NCBI RefSeq assembly: GCF_030010625.1 | Contig: NZ_JASCXN010000010.1 | Location: forward strand, 1 to 64,000 | Direction of reading: 5' to 3' | DNA length: 64,000 bases | Origin: Streptomyces sp. CC208A | GTDB taxonomy: Bacteria > Actinomycetota > Actinomycetes > Streptomycetales > Streptomycetaceae | Shown: in pieces, positions 53,705-61,997 of the stretch | Numbering within the stretch: the stretch's first letter is position 1 | Layout: the number at the start of each line of letters is the position of its first letter | Notes under the pieces: model-generated | Databases searched by the model: none | What the model was told of the DNA's origin: nothing | The model's input: only the letters and a program-made list of their open reading frames with translations | Position numbers and translations under genes: made by a program

Positions 53705-54799
53705 GTGAGCGCAGTCTCTTCGCGCCTGCCCGCCTTCCCCTGGGACAAGCTGGAGCCGTACAAGAAGACGGCCCTGGCGCACCCGGACGGGATCGTGGAC
53801 CTGTCGGTCGGCACCCCGGTCGACCCCGTCCCCGCGCTGATCCGGGAGGCTCTGGTGGCCGCGGCGGACTCGCCGGGCTATCCCACGGTCTGGGGCACGC
53901 CCGCGCTGCGCGACGCGCTCACCGGCTGGTGCGAGCGGCGCCTCGGCGCGGTCGGCCTCACCCACGAGAACGTGCTGCCGGTGGTCGGCTCCAAGGAGCT
54001 CGTCGCCTGGCTGCCGACCCAGCTCGGCCTCGGCGCCGGCGACCGGGCGGCGTACCCGCGGCTCGCCTACCCGACGTACGAGGTCGGCGCGCGGCTCTGC
54101 GGCGCGGAGCCCGTCGTCTACGACGACCCTACGGAGCTCGACCCGGCCGGCCTGAAGCTCCTCTGGCTCAACTCCCCCTCCAACCCGACCGGCAAGGTCC
54201 TCGCCAAGGAGGAACTGGTCCGGATCGTGGCCTGGGCGCGCGAGCACGGGATCCTCGTCTTCTCCGACGAGTGCTACCTGGAGCTGGGCTGGGAGGCCGA
54301 CCCGGTGTCGGTGCTGCACCCGGACGTCTGCGGCGGCTCGTACGAGGGGATCGTGGCCGTCCACTCGCTCTCCAAGCGCTCCAACCTGGCCGGCTACCGG
54401 GCCGCGTTCATCGCCGGTGACGCGGCCGTCCTCGGCGAGCTGCTCCAGATCCGCAAGCACGGCGGCATGATGACCGCCGCGCCCGTCCAGGCCGCCACGG
54501 TCGCCGCCCTCGGCGACGACGCGCACGTCGCGGAGCAGCGCGAGCGGTACGCGGCCCGGCGCGCCGCCCTGAAGGCCGCCCTGGAGTCCCACGGCTTCCG
54601 CATCGAGCACTCCGAGGCGAGCCTCTACCTGTGGGCGACCCGTGACGAGCCCTGCTGGGACACGGTGGCGTACCTGGCGGAGAAGGGCGTCCTGGTGGCC
54701 CCGGGCGACTTCTACGGCGAGGCGGGCGCCCGCTTCGTCCGGGTGGCCTTCACGGCGACGGACGAGCGGGTCGAGGCGGCGGTCAAGCGCCTCGGCTGA
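53705..54799 (+). CDS. dapC: Succinyldiaminopimelate transaminase DapC
   Basis: A 364-residue fold-type-I PLP aminotransferase. It converts N-succinyl-2-amino-6-ketopimelate to N-succinyl-diaminopimelate in lysine/cell wall synthesis. Visible features are the opening DLSVGTPVDPVP, the NSPSNPTGK motif, DECYLEL, and the PLP Lys in HSLSKRSNLAGYR with the phosphate-binding Arg. The GTG at 53705 has GAGGAAGTGAG upstream. With dapE downstream, two steps of the succinylase branch are in this window. A hairpin terminator follows. Confidence 0.94.
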   Translation: MSAVSSRLPAFPWDKLEPYKKTALAHPDGIVDLSVGTPVDPVPALIREALVAAADSPGYPTVWGTPALRDALTGWCERRLGAVGLTHENVLPVVGSKELVAWLPTQLGLGAGDRAAYPRLAYPTYEVGARLCGAEPVVYDDPTELDPAGLKLLWLNSPSNPTGKVLAKEELVRIVAWAREHGILVFSDECYLELGWEADPVSVLHPDVCGGSYEGIVAVHSLSKRSNLAGYRAAFIAGDAAVLGELLQIRKHGGMMTAAPVQAATVAALGDDAHVAEQRERYAARRAALKAALESHGFRIEHSEASLYLWATRDEPCWDTVAYLAEKGVLVAPGDFYGEAGARFVRVAFTATDERVEAAVKRLG

Positions 54800-54863
54800 C
54801 GACGACGGCCGACGACGACGGCTGACGGCGGCCGACGGCGGCCGACGGCCGGACGGTACGGCG

Positions 54864-54896
54864 AAGGGCCCGGGACGCGCACGCGCCCGGGCCCTT
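54864..54896 (+). terminator. Terminator of dapC
   Basis: AAGGGCCCGGG / CCCGGGCCCTT pair over an inner CGCG / CGCG stem and a 2-base loop, 64 bases after the stop. Just upstream (54800-54860) lies a GACGGCGGCC-rich low-complexity stretch. Confidence 0.8.
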
Positions 54897-54937
54897 CCGC
54901 GTACCGACGGACGCGTACCGGCGGTTCAGCCGACGGT

Positions 54938-55387
54938 TCAGCCGATGGGCAGGCCGCCGAGCATCTGGCCGGCCGGGACGCCGCCCAGCGCGCCGCCCGC
55001 CGGGGTGCTGCCGGTGCTCTGGGCGGCGGCGCCGGCGGTCTGACCGAGGGCCTGGCCCGTGCTGCCCGCGGTCTCGCCCGCGATCTTCTGGGCCGCCGGG
55101 GTGGCGGTCTTGCCCGCCGCGCCCACGGCCGAACCGGCGGCCGGGACGGCCGTGCCGACGGCCTCGCTGCCGGTGGCCCCGGCGACCCCGGTCGCGGTCC
55201 GCGAGGCACCGTCGACGGCCGAGCCCGCGTCGGCGGCGTCGAGAGCGGTCAGACCACCGAGCGCGCCGGCCGGGGCCAGGCCGGGCTCAAGGGCGCTCGC
55301 GGAGCCGGCCGCACCGACCACGGGGGCTGCGCCGGCCGCGACGATCAGGGCGGCACGGGCGATCCGGCGGGTCATGGAGAGGGACAT
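54938..55387 (-). CDS. Secreted Ala/Gly-rich small protein
   Basis: A 149-residue exported protein with a clear signal peptide (MSLSMTRRIARAALIVAAGA, cleavage likely near SASA/LE). The mature part is almost entirely Ala, Gly, Thr, Ser and Val with repeated AGxTG/GQAxG units and no Cys. It is probably disordered or fibre-like, as in small actinobacterial secreted proteins. GGAG lies 4 bases before the ATG at 55387. Function unknown. Confidence 0.7.
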   Translation of the reverse strand: MSLSMTRRIARAALIVAAGAAPVVGAAGSASALEPGLAPAGALGGLTALDAADAGSAVDGASRTATGVAGATGSEAVGTAVPAAGSAVGAAGKTATPAAQKIAGETAGSTGQALGQTAGAAAQSTGSTPAGGALGGVPAGQMLGGLPIG

Positions 55388-55724
55388 GGTGCTCCTTCGA
55401 CGGAAGAGACGGTCAGGACGTTTGCGTCTGCGGGCTGCACAACCGAGGCGGGGGCGGGGGAGGTTGCGGGCGTCGAAGGTAAAGGCTGGGTAATGGGTCG
55501 TATTGTCAGGTGGGGAGGAAAGCGGACGAACGCCGCGTGCGGCTCTGCCGCGCCGAACCGTCACTCCTCAGGTGCCCCAAGCCCCCCGCAGCCCTCACGC
55601 ACCCCACGGTCCGGGCGCCCCGGCCCCGCCTCGATCCCCCCGACCCGGGCGACTCCCCGCACACCAGTCCACTCCCTGGGGAACGGATGCCCCCACGGCC
55701 CGGTGCGGGCCCGGCGGTGTGGTG
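55388..55724. other. Intergenic region, no gene seen
   Basis: 337 bases between two minus-strand genes. The upstream part is very G-rich, but no credible frame or hairpin is seen. A patch near 55495-55520 (TATTGTCAGG, TTACCC on the other strand) is a possible promoter for the small secreted protein. Confidence 0.4.
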
Positions 55725-56633
55725 TCAGCGGGCCAGACGGAGGCGGACCGAGGAGGCGGCCGGGGAGCCGGCGGCCGAAGAGGAGAGCGACTCCCAGCCG
55801 CCGCCCGAGTCGTCCGCGCGCCAGACCCTGCCCCCGTACGAGACCTCCGCGACCCGCAGCGCCTCCGAGCGTGCCACCGCCCACTGCGCCAGCTCCCAGC
55901 CGCGCCGCTCAGGGCCCCGGACGGGCACGACGAGGACGGCGGGCTCCGCGGCGGAGCGCCCCGCGCTGGCGCCGCCGGAGACGGAGGTGGGCGCCGCGGT
56001 CTCGCCGAAGGCCCGTACCAGCTCCTTACGGACGAGGGCGGGGTCGCCGGGGCGGCCCTCCCTGACGTCCGCCGTGCACGACAGCGCGGCCGGCGTCCGG
56101 CCGGTCAGCGCCGCGGACAGCAGCGTCGCGTCCGGCTCGTGCTTCGCGTACGCCTGCGGGAAGCCGCTCTTCTGGACCTTCTGCGCCGCCACCGTCAGCG
56201 GCAGCCGCGAGTAGCCCGGGACCTTCTCCAGGCCTTCGTAGAACTTCCCCGCCGAGTACACGGGATCCATGATCTGCTCCGGCGTGCCCCAGCCCATCGA
56301 CGGACGCTGCTGGAAGAGGCCGAGCGAGTCCCGGTCGCCGTAGTCGATGTTGCGGAGCGCCGACTCCTGGAGCGCGGTCGCGAGCGCGATCGTCACCGCC
56401 CGCTCCGGCAGCCCCCGCGAGGTCCCCACCGCCGCGATCGTCGCCGCGTTCGACGCCTGCTCGGGGGTGAACTCGTACCGGTCGGCCCCGCTGCCCACCG
56501 CGCAGCGGGGCGCGCCCTTGCTCCCGGTCACCTGGTGGACGGCGATGTACGACGCGAGGCCGCACAGGACGGCGAGAGCGGCGGCCGAACGGGCGAGACG
56601 GCCGCGGCGGGCGGGGCGGGGGGAGTCGGACAC
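55725..56633 (-). CDS. Membrane-anchored lysozyme/transglycosylase-like protein
   Basis: A 302-residue protein. A basic start and one hydrophobic segment (SAAALAVLCGLASYIAV, about residues 18-34) anchor it, and the rest is external. A lysozyme-like helical core (about 55-165) contains ALATALQESALRNIDYGDR, with the candidate catalytic Glu in QES. SLGLFQQRPSMGWGTPEQI follows, a text typical of transglycosylase-like families that cut peptidoglycan. A Ser/Ala-rich tail follows from about residue 215. GTG codons at 56633 and 56642 are both possible starts. It is divergent from dapE. Activity is inferred from fold resemblance only. Confidence 0.65.
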   Translation of the reverse strand: MSDSPRPARRGRLARSAAALAVLCGLASYIAVHQVTGSKGAPRCAVGSGADRYEFTPEQASNAATIAAVGTSRGLPERAVTIALATALQESALRNIDYGDRDSLGLFQQRPSMGWGTPEQIMDPVYSAGKFYEGLEKVPGYSRLPLTVAAQKVQKSGFPQAYAKHEPDATLLSAALTGRTPAALSCTADVREGRPGDPALVRKELVRAFGETAAPTSVSGGASAGRSAAEPAVLVVPVRGPERRGWELAQWAVARSEALRVAEVSYGGRVWRADDSGGGWESLSSSAAGSPAASSVRLRLAR

Positions 56634-56671
56634 GGCCCCCACCGTACTGGAGGCCGGGTTAGGGTCGGCAT

Positions 56672-57775
56672 ATGGCTGACAACATCCCGCCGGCGACCCC
56701 GCTCGACCTCTCCCTGGACGGGGCCGCGCTCACCGCCGCGCTCGTCGACTTCCCCTCCGTCAGCGGGACCGAGAAGCCGCTCGCCGACGCCATCGAGCAG
56801 GCACTGCGCGCCCTGCCCCACCTCACCGTCGACCGCCACGGCAACAACGTCGTCGCCCGGACCGCCCTCGGCCGTGCCGAGCGGGTCGTCCTCGCCGGCC
56901 ACATCGACACCGTGCCGATCGCCGACAACGTGCCGTCCCGGCTCGACGGGGACGGCGTCCTGTGGGGCTGCGGCACCTCCGACATGAAGTCCGGCGTCGC
57001 CGTCCAGCTCCGGATCGCCGCCACCGTTCCCGAGCCCAACCGGGACCTCACCTTCGTCTTCTACGACAACGAGGAGGTCGCCGCCCACCTCAACGGCCTC
57101 GGGAAGATCGCCGAAGCCCACCCCGAGTGGCTGGAGGGCGACTTCGCCGTCCTCCTGGAGCCCTCCGACGGCCAGGTCGAGGGCGGCTGCCAGGGCACCC
57201 TCCGCGTCATCCTGCACACCACCGGCGAGCGCGCCCACTCCGCCCGCTCCTGGATGGGCTCCAACGCCGTCCACGCCGCCGCGCCGATCCTCGCCCGCCT
57301 CGCCGCCTACGAGCCGCGCAAGCCGGTCATCGACGGCCTGGAGTACCACGAGGGGCTCAACGCGGTCGCGATCCAGGGCGGCGTCGCCACCAACGTCATC
57401 CCCGACGTCTGCACGGTCACGGTCAACTACCGCTACGCGCCCGACCGCTCCCCGGCCGAGGCGCTCGCGCACGTCCGCGAGGTCTTCGCCGACTGCGGCG
57501 TCGCCGAGTTCACCGTCGACGACGAGAGCCCGGGTGCCCTGCCCGGCCTCTCCCACCCGGCCGCCCAGGCGTTCATGAAGGCCGTCGGCGGCACCGCCAT
57601 GCCGAAGTTCGGCTGGACCGACGTCTCCCGCTTCAGCGCGCTCGGCGTGCCCGCCGTCAACTACGGCCCGGGCGACCCGTTCTACGCGCACAAGCGGGAC
57701 GAGCACGTGCACGTCGACCGGATCCACCACTGCGAGGCGCGGCTCCGCGACTGGCTGACCGCCCGTCTCCCGTAA
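56672..57775 (+). CDS. dapE: Succinyl-diaminopimelate desuccinylase DapE
   Basis: A 367-residue M20 dimetal amidohydrolase that removes succinate to give LL-diaminopimelate. Metal and catalytic motifs are LAGHIDTVP (His, catalytic Asp), GCGTSDMKSG (bridging Asp), DNEEVAA (catalytic and metal Glu), and a late His in GDPFYAHKRDEHV. The lid domain is at about 175-290. The ATG at 56672 gives the standard actinobacterial length. It works in the same pathway as dapC. Confidence 0.94.
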   Translation: MADNIPPATPLDLSLDGAALTAALVDFPSVSGTEKPLADAIEQALRALPHLTVDRHGNNVVARTALGRAERVVLAGHIDTVPIADNVPSRLDGDGVLWGCGTSDMKSGVAVQLRIAATVPEPNRDLTFVFYDNEEVAAHLNGLGKIAEAHPEWLEGDFAVLLEPSDGQVEGGCQGTLRVILHTTGERAHSARSWMGSNAVHAAAPILARLAAYEPRKPVIDGLEYHEGLNAVAIQGGVATNVIPDVCTVTVNYRYAPDRSPAEALAHVREVFADCGVAEFTVDDESPGALPGLSHPAAQAFMKAVGGTAMPKFGWTDVSRFSALGVPAVNYGPGDPFYAHKRDEHVHVDRIHHCEARLRDWLTARLP

Positions 57776-57853
57776 TTTCGCCTTTCGTCACCTCAGGAGT
57801 CCTACGCTGGCCCGACAGCAAGAAAGATCGTGGATCGGCGGAGGGAGCAGGCC

Positions 57854-58603
57854 ATGGGCATTCCCGAGGGAATCGCGAAGCCGGAGGAGCAGCGGCTCGG
57901 TCCGGTGCTGAGGCGGAGGGACCAGGTCCAGCCGGGCACCACGGACCAGCGGCTGCTCGACACCGAGGGCGACTCGGCCTGGGTGCACACCGACCCCTGG
58001 CGGGTCATGCGGATCCAGTCCGAGTTCGTCGAGGGCTTCGGCGCCCTCGCCGAACTGCCGAGCGCGATCAGCGTCTTCGGCTCGGCCCGGACGAAGCCGG
58101 ACTCGCCCGAGTACGAGGCGGGGGTACGGCTCGGCCGGGCGCTCGTCGAGGCCGGCTTCGCGGTCATCACGGGCGGCGGCCCGGGCGCCATGGAGGCGGC
58201 CAACAAGGGCGCCCGGGAGGCGAAGGGCATCTCGGTCGGCCTCGGCATCGAGCTCCCCTTCGAGCAGGGGATCAACCAGCACGTCGACATCGGCGTGAAC
58301 TTCCGGTACTTCTTCGTCCGCAAGACGATGTTCGTGAAGTACGCGCAGGGCTTCGTCGTCCTGCCCGGCGGCCTCGGCACCCTCGACGAGCTCTTCGAGG
58401 CGCTGACCCTGGTGCAGACCCGCAAGGTGACCCGCTTCCCGATCGTGCTCTTCGGCAGCGCGTACTGGAAGGGTCTCGTCGACTGGCTGAAGGACTCGGT
58501 CGTCGCCGGCGGCAAGGCGTCCGAGCACGACCTGCTCCTCTTCCACGTCACGGACGACGTGGAGGAGGCGGTGTCGCTGGTCAGCAAGGAGGTCGGCCGC
58601 TAG
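57854..58603 (+). CDS. LOG-family Rossmann-fold protein (TIGR00730-like)
   Basis: A 249-residue protein. The nucleotide-binding motifs SVFGSARTKP, ITGGGPGAMEAAN and PGGLGTLDELFEAL (PGGxGTxxE) identify the lysine-decarboxylase-like/LOG family, whose members often release N6-modified adenine from nucleotides (cytokinin activation). The ATG at 57854 is preferred because GGAGGGAG lies 7 bases upstream. It sits between dapE and folP, as in mycobacteria (Rv1205 region). Substrate not determinable. Confidence 0.9.
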   Translation: MGIPEGIAKPEEQRLGPVLRRRDQVQPGTTDQRLLDTEGDSAWVHTDPWRVMRIQSEFVEGFGALAELPSAISVFGSARTKPDSPEYEAGVRLGRALVEAGFAVITGGGPGAMEAANKGAREAKGISVGLGIELPFEQGINQHVDIGVNFRYFFVRKTMFVKYAQGFVVLPGGLGTLDELFEALTLVQTRKVTRFPIVLFGSAYWKGLVDWLKDSVVAGGKASEHDLLLFHVTDDVEEAVSLVSKEVGR

Positions 58604-58642
58604 GCCCCGTCCGGCGGCGGTCGCGGCGGCGGGGCCGGAGTG

Positions 58643-59503
58643 TCAGGCCAGGCCCCGCCGGGCCACCGCGGGCTCGCGGTGGCCCGCGATGGACGCCACC
58701 ATGTCCAGGACCTGCCTCGTCTCCGCGACCTCGTGGACGCGGTACACCCGCGCCCCCAGCCACGCGGAGACGGCGGTCGTCGCCAGCGTCCCGAGGACCC
58801 GCTCCTTCACCGGCCGGTCCAGCGTCTCGCCGACGAAGTCCTTGTTGGAGAGCGACACGAGTACCGGCCAGCCGGTCGCGGCCATCTCGCCGAGGCGGCG
58901 GGTCGCCTCCAGGCTGTGCCGGGTGTTCTTCCCGAAGTCGTGGCCCGGGTCGATCATGATGCCGTCCCGCCGCACCCCCAGCGCGACCGCCCGTTCGGCC
59001 AGGCCCACGGTCACCCGCAGGATGTCGGCCATGACGTCCTCGTACTCGACCCGGTGCGGCCGGGTGCGCGGCTCGGCACCGCCCGCGTGGGTGCAGACGA
59101 GCCCGGCGCCGTACTTCGCGGCGACCTCCGCGAGCCGCGGGTCGACCCCGCCCCAGGCGTCGTTCAGGAGGTCCGCGCCGGCCTCGCAGACCGCCTCGCC
59201 GACGTCCGCCCGCCAGGTGTCGACGCTGATCACCACGTCGGGGTGGCGGCGGCGGACCTCGGCGACGAAGCCGACCGTGCGGCGGGCCTCCTCCTCGGCC
59301 GTGACCTCCTCGCCGGGGCCGGCCTTGACGCCGCCGATGTCGATGATCGCGGCGCCCTCGGCCACCGCCTGCTCGACCCGGGCGAGCGCCGGCTCGTCGC
59401 GGAAGGTGGCGCCCCGGTCGTAGAAGGAGTCCGGGGTCCGGTTCACGATCGCCATGATCACCGGCTCGTGCGGCCCGAATTCACGCCGTCCCAAGCGCAG
59501 CAT
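58643..59503 (-). CDS. folP: Dihydropteroate synthase-family protein, FolP2-type
   Basis: A 286-residue TIM barrel. The first motif is AIVNRTPDSFYDRG (canonical DHPS: NVTPDSFSDGG), with DIGGVKAGPGEEV in place of DIGGESTRPGA and DPGHDFGKN in place of DPGIGFGKT. These changes fall in the pterin and p-aminobenzoate sites and match the FolP2 branch, whose mycobacterial member lacks DHPS activity. So this may not make folate; the function of FolP2 is unknown. A canonical folP should be elsewhere in the genome. Convergent with the LOG gene. Confidence 0.85.
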   Translation of the reverse strand: MLRLGRREFGPHEPVIMAIVNRTPDSFYDRGATFRDEPALARVEQAVAEGAAIIDIGGVKAGPGEEVTAEEEARRTVGFVAEVRRRHPDVVISVDTWRADVGEAVCEAGADLLNDAWGGVDPRLAEVAAKYGAGLVCTHAGGAEPRTRPHRVEYEDVMADILRVTVGLAERAVALGVRRDGIMIDPGHDFGKNTRHSLEATRRLGEMAATGWPVLVSLSNKDFVGETLDRPVKERVLGTLATTAVSAWLGARVYRVHEVAETRQVLDMVASIAGHREPAVARRGLA

Positions 59504-59626
59504 CCCTTTTGTTCTCCCTCGTGACCCGTCGGCGGCGTTCCTGTGAAGCCGTCTGCGACCCTAACCGTCGGTGGCGCATGGCACGATCGGCACGGGACGT
59601 TTTCCACTCCGGGGAGAGGCGCGCTG

Positions 59627-59953
59627 GTGTTCTGGTTCCTGCTCATCACGATGGTCGTGGTCGTCGCGGCCGTGACCCTCGCCGTGGTCGGCGGCGGCGA
59701 CAGCGAGGTGCTGCCCGACGCGGCCCCCGAGCAGCTGGTGGACCCGCTGCCGCTGAGCCGCCCGGTCGACCGGGCGGACGTCGAGGCGCTGCGGCTGCCG
59801 GTGGCCGCCCGCGGCTACCGCATGGAGGACGTCGACGACGTCCTGGACCGGCTCGCCGCGGAGCTCGCCGAGCGCGACGCCCGGATCGCCGACCTCGAGT
59901 CGGCCCTCGCGGGCAGAGCGGCCGGCGAGCCGGACGAGGGCGGGGAGCGATGA
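59627..59953 (+). CDS. Short DivIVA-like membrane protein
   Basis: A 108-residue protein with an N-terminal membrane segment (VFWFLLITMVVVVAAVTLAVV) and a segment resembling the second half of a DivIVA domain (GYRMEDVDDVLDRLAAELAERDARI), a short coiled coil. GTG is the start with GGGGAGAGG upstream. It overlaps tag by 4 bases (ATGA) and corresponds in position to mycobacterial Rv1209. Likely tethers a partner at the membrane (inference). Confidence 0.8.
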   Translation: MFWFLLITMVVVVAAVTLAVVGGGDSEVLPDAAPEQLVDPLPLSRPVDRADVEALRLPVAARGYRMEDVDDVLDRLAAELAERDARIADLESALAGRAAGEPDEGGER

Positions 59954-60534
59954 GCGGCGGGGCGATCCCCGGCCCCGACGGGCTGCCGCGCTGCCCCTGG
60001 GGCCTGTCCACCGAGGACTACGTGGCCTACCACGACGAGGAGTGGGGCCGCCCGGTCCACGGCGACGACGCCCTCTTCGAGCGGCTCTGCCTGGAGGCCT
60101 TCCAGTCGGGCCTGTCCTGGATCACGATCCTGCGCCGCCGGGAGGGCTTCCGCCGCGCCTTCGCGGACTTCCGCATCGAGAAGGTCGCCGGCTTCGGCGA
60201 CGCCGACCGCGAGCGGCTCCTCGCCGACGAGGGCATCATCCGCAACCGCGCCAAGATCGACGCGACCCTCGCCAACGCGCGCCTGCTAGCCGACTGGTCC
60301 CCGGGCGAACTGGACGCCCTGATCTGGTCGTACGCCCCCGATCCCGCGGCCCGCCCGGCCCCCCGCACCCTCGCGGACGTCCCGGCCGTCACCGACGAGT
60401 CCACGGCCCTGTCGAAGGCCCTGAAGAAGCGCGGCGTCCGCTTCGTCGGCCCGACGACGGCCTACGCCCTCATGCAGGCGTGCGGCCTGGTCGACGACCA
60501 CCTGGCGGACTGCGCGGCCCGGGGCGGACGCTAG
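59950..60534 (+). CDS. tag: DNA-3-methyladenine glycosylase I
   Basis: A 194-residue base-excision glycosylase of the Tag family, removing 3-methyladenine. The Cys of CPWGLSTEDYVAYHDEEWG and the late His/Cys ligands (DDHLADC) form the zinc site; the helix-hairpin-helix region is around 75-110. The catalytic pocket Trp/Tyr and Glu are in AYHDEEWGRPVHGDD. ATG overlaps the DivIVA-like gene stop, so the pair is coupled. It ends 22 bases before the convergent enoyl-CoA hydratase gene. Confidence 0.94.
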   Translation: MSGGAIPGPDGLPRCPWGLSTEDYVAYHDEEWGRPVHGDDALFERLCLEAFQSGLSWITILRRREGFRRAFADFRIEKVAGFGDADRERLLADEGIIRNRAKIDATLANARLLADWSPGELDALIWSYAPDPAARPAPRTLADVPAVTDESTALSKALKKRGVRFVGPTTAYALMQACGLVDDHLADCAARGGR

Positions 60535-60556
60535 TCCGCCCCCGGGTCGGCGCGGG

Positions 60557-61360
60557 CTAGCGGCCCAGGTACTTCGGCTTCTCCTTGGAGAGGAAGGCGC
60601 GGACCGCGATGGTGTGGTCCTCCGAGGCGCCGGCGAGGGTCTGGAGCTCGTCCTCCTTGTCGAGGGCCTCGGAGAGGGAGTGGCTCGCGCCGTAGGCGAC
60701 GGACTCCTTCAGGGCCGCGTAGGCGAGCGTGGGGCCCTCGGCGAGGGTGCGGGCGAGCTTCTCCGCCTCGGCGGCCAGCTCGGCGGCCGGCACGAGACGG
60801 TTCACGACGCCCAGGTCGTACGCCTCCTGGGCGGTGACCGTGCGCGGGAAGAGCAGCAGGTCGGAGGCGCGGCTCTGCCCGATCAGGCGGGGGAGCGTCC
60901 AGGACATGCCGGAGTCGGCGGTGAGCGCCACGCCCGCGAAGGAGGTGTTGAAGGTGGCGGTGTCGGCGGCGATCCGGAAGTCGGCGGCGAGCGCGAAGCC
61001 GAAGCCGGCCCCGGCGGCGACGCCGTTCACCGCGGCGACCACGGGCTTCTTCATGCCGGTGAGGGCGCGGACGATCGGGTTGTAGTGGTCCCGGACCGTG
61101 TCCATGACCGAGTTCGCGCCCGACTCCTGGGCCTGGAGCAGCAGGCCGACGTGCTCCTTCAGGTCCTGGCCGACGCAGAACGCCCGGTCGCCCGCCGCCG
61201 TCAGCAGCACCGCCCGGACGGCGGGATCGGCGCCGGCCGCCTCGGCCGCGTCCTGCAGCGCGACCTTCGCGGCGACGTTCAGCGCGTTCATGGCCTCGGG
61301 CCGGTTGAGCGTGATGGTGGCGAGCCCGTCGCTCACCTCGTACAGGACCGTATCCGCCAT
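60557..61360 (-). CDS. Enoyl-CoA hydratase/isomerase, PaaG-like
   Basis: A 267-residue crotonase-fold protein. The oxyanion-hole segment AFCVGQDLKEH and the helix VNGVAAGAGFGFALAAD are intact. In the active-site stretch the two Glu of classical hydratases are replaced: GVALTADSGMSW keeps only an Asp, the pattern of PaaG-type isomerases. The reaction is therefore probably an isomerisation, perhaps in an aromatic or fatty acid pathway. The ATG at 61360 has GGGG upstream and is preferred over 61468. No pathway partners are adjacent. Confidence 0.86.
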   Translation of the reverse strand: MADTVLYEVSDGLATITLNRPEAMNALNVAAKVALQDAAEAAGADPAVRAVLLTAAGDRAFCVGQDLKEHVGLLLQAQESGANSVMDTVRDHYNPIVRALTGMKKPVVAAVNGVAAGAGFGFALAADFRIAADTATFNTSFAGVALTADSGMSWTLPRLIGQSRASDLLLFPRTVTAQEAYDLGVVNRLVPAAELAAEAEKLARTLAEGPTLAYAALKESVAYGASHSLSEALDKEDELQTLAGASEDHTIAVRAFLSKEKPKYLGR

Positions 61361-61573
61361 CGGGACCCCTTTGTCTCGTGTCTCGTGCCGTCCCGTGCGC
61401 CTCGCGCATGGGCTGATCCCGCCCAGCATGACGGAGATCACCCGTACCGCCCATGTGAGCTGCGTCAAAGAATCGGGGTCCGCGGAGCGACCCGCGGCGG
61501 CGGAGTATCGCAGGCCGGACGCCGAAATGTGGGGTTTTGCGAGAGCGCGTTGCCCAAGCGATGCGGATCGAGG

Positions 61574-61604
61574 TTGGTCATCGGGTCCTGCGATGCGGGA
61601 TAAT
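61574..61604 (+). promoter_or_regulatory. Candidate promoter of DUF3117 gene
   Basis: TTGGTC at 61574-61579 and GATAAT at 61599-61604 are separated by 19 bases. About 95 bases remain to the start codon. Confidence 0.45.
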
Positions 61605-61699
61605 GACCTGGAAGCAATGTGTTCGAAGCCGGTGACGCGTGCTCCGTGGTACGGAGCTGCCCGGCTGACGATGAGCTGGTTTCAGGAAGGGGAACGAGC

Positions 61700-61867
61700 A
61701 TGGCGGCCATGAAGCCGCGGACGGGTGACGGCCCGCTCGAGGTGACCAAGGAGGGGCGGGGCATCGTCATGCGCGTTCCGCTCGAAGGCGGCGGTCGGCT
61801 CGTGGTCGAGCTGACCCCGGACGAGGCCGAGGCGCTCGGTGACGCCCTGAAGAAGGTCGTCGGCTGA
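61700..61867 (+). CDS. 55-residue DUF3117 protein
   Basis: A small basic/acidic protein, MAAMKPRTGDGPLEVTKEGR then a strand pair and the helix TPDEAEALGDALKKVVG. It is the DUF3117 family, highly conserved in actinobacteria and placed near tag in mycobacteria (Rv1211). GGAAGGGG lies 7 bases upstream of the ATG. No function is known; the strand-helix layout suggests a dimer. Confidence 0.9.
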   Translation: MAAMKPRTGDGPLEVTKEGRGIVMRVPLEGGGRLVVELTPDEAEALGDALKKVVG

Positions 61868-61885
61868 CCCTCCCCGTTTTCCTGC

Positions 61886-61923
61886 CCCGCTGCCCCGGTA
61901 CGGCCCCGCCGCCCGGGGCAGCG
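61886..61923. terminator. Bidirectional terminator between DUF3117 and methyltransferase genes
   Basis: A perfect 12-bp stem CCGCTGCCCCGG / CCGGGGCAGCGG with a 14-base loop between convergent genes. Confidence 0.78.
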
Positions 61924-61997
61924 GCGTATCCGGGGCCGGAAACCGGCCACGGTCCGAGGGCCTGGCCGTACCGCGCACACGGACACGGTCCGACGGT

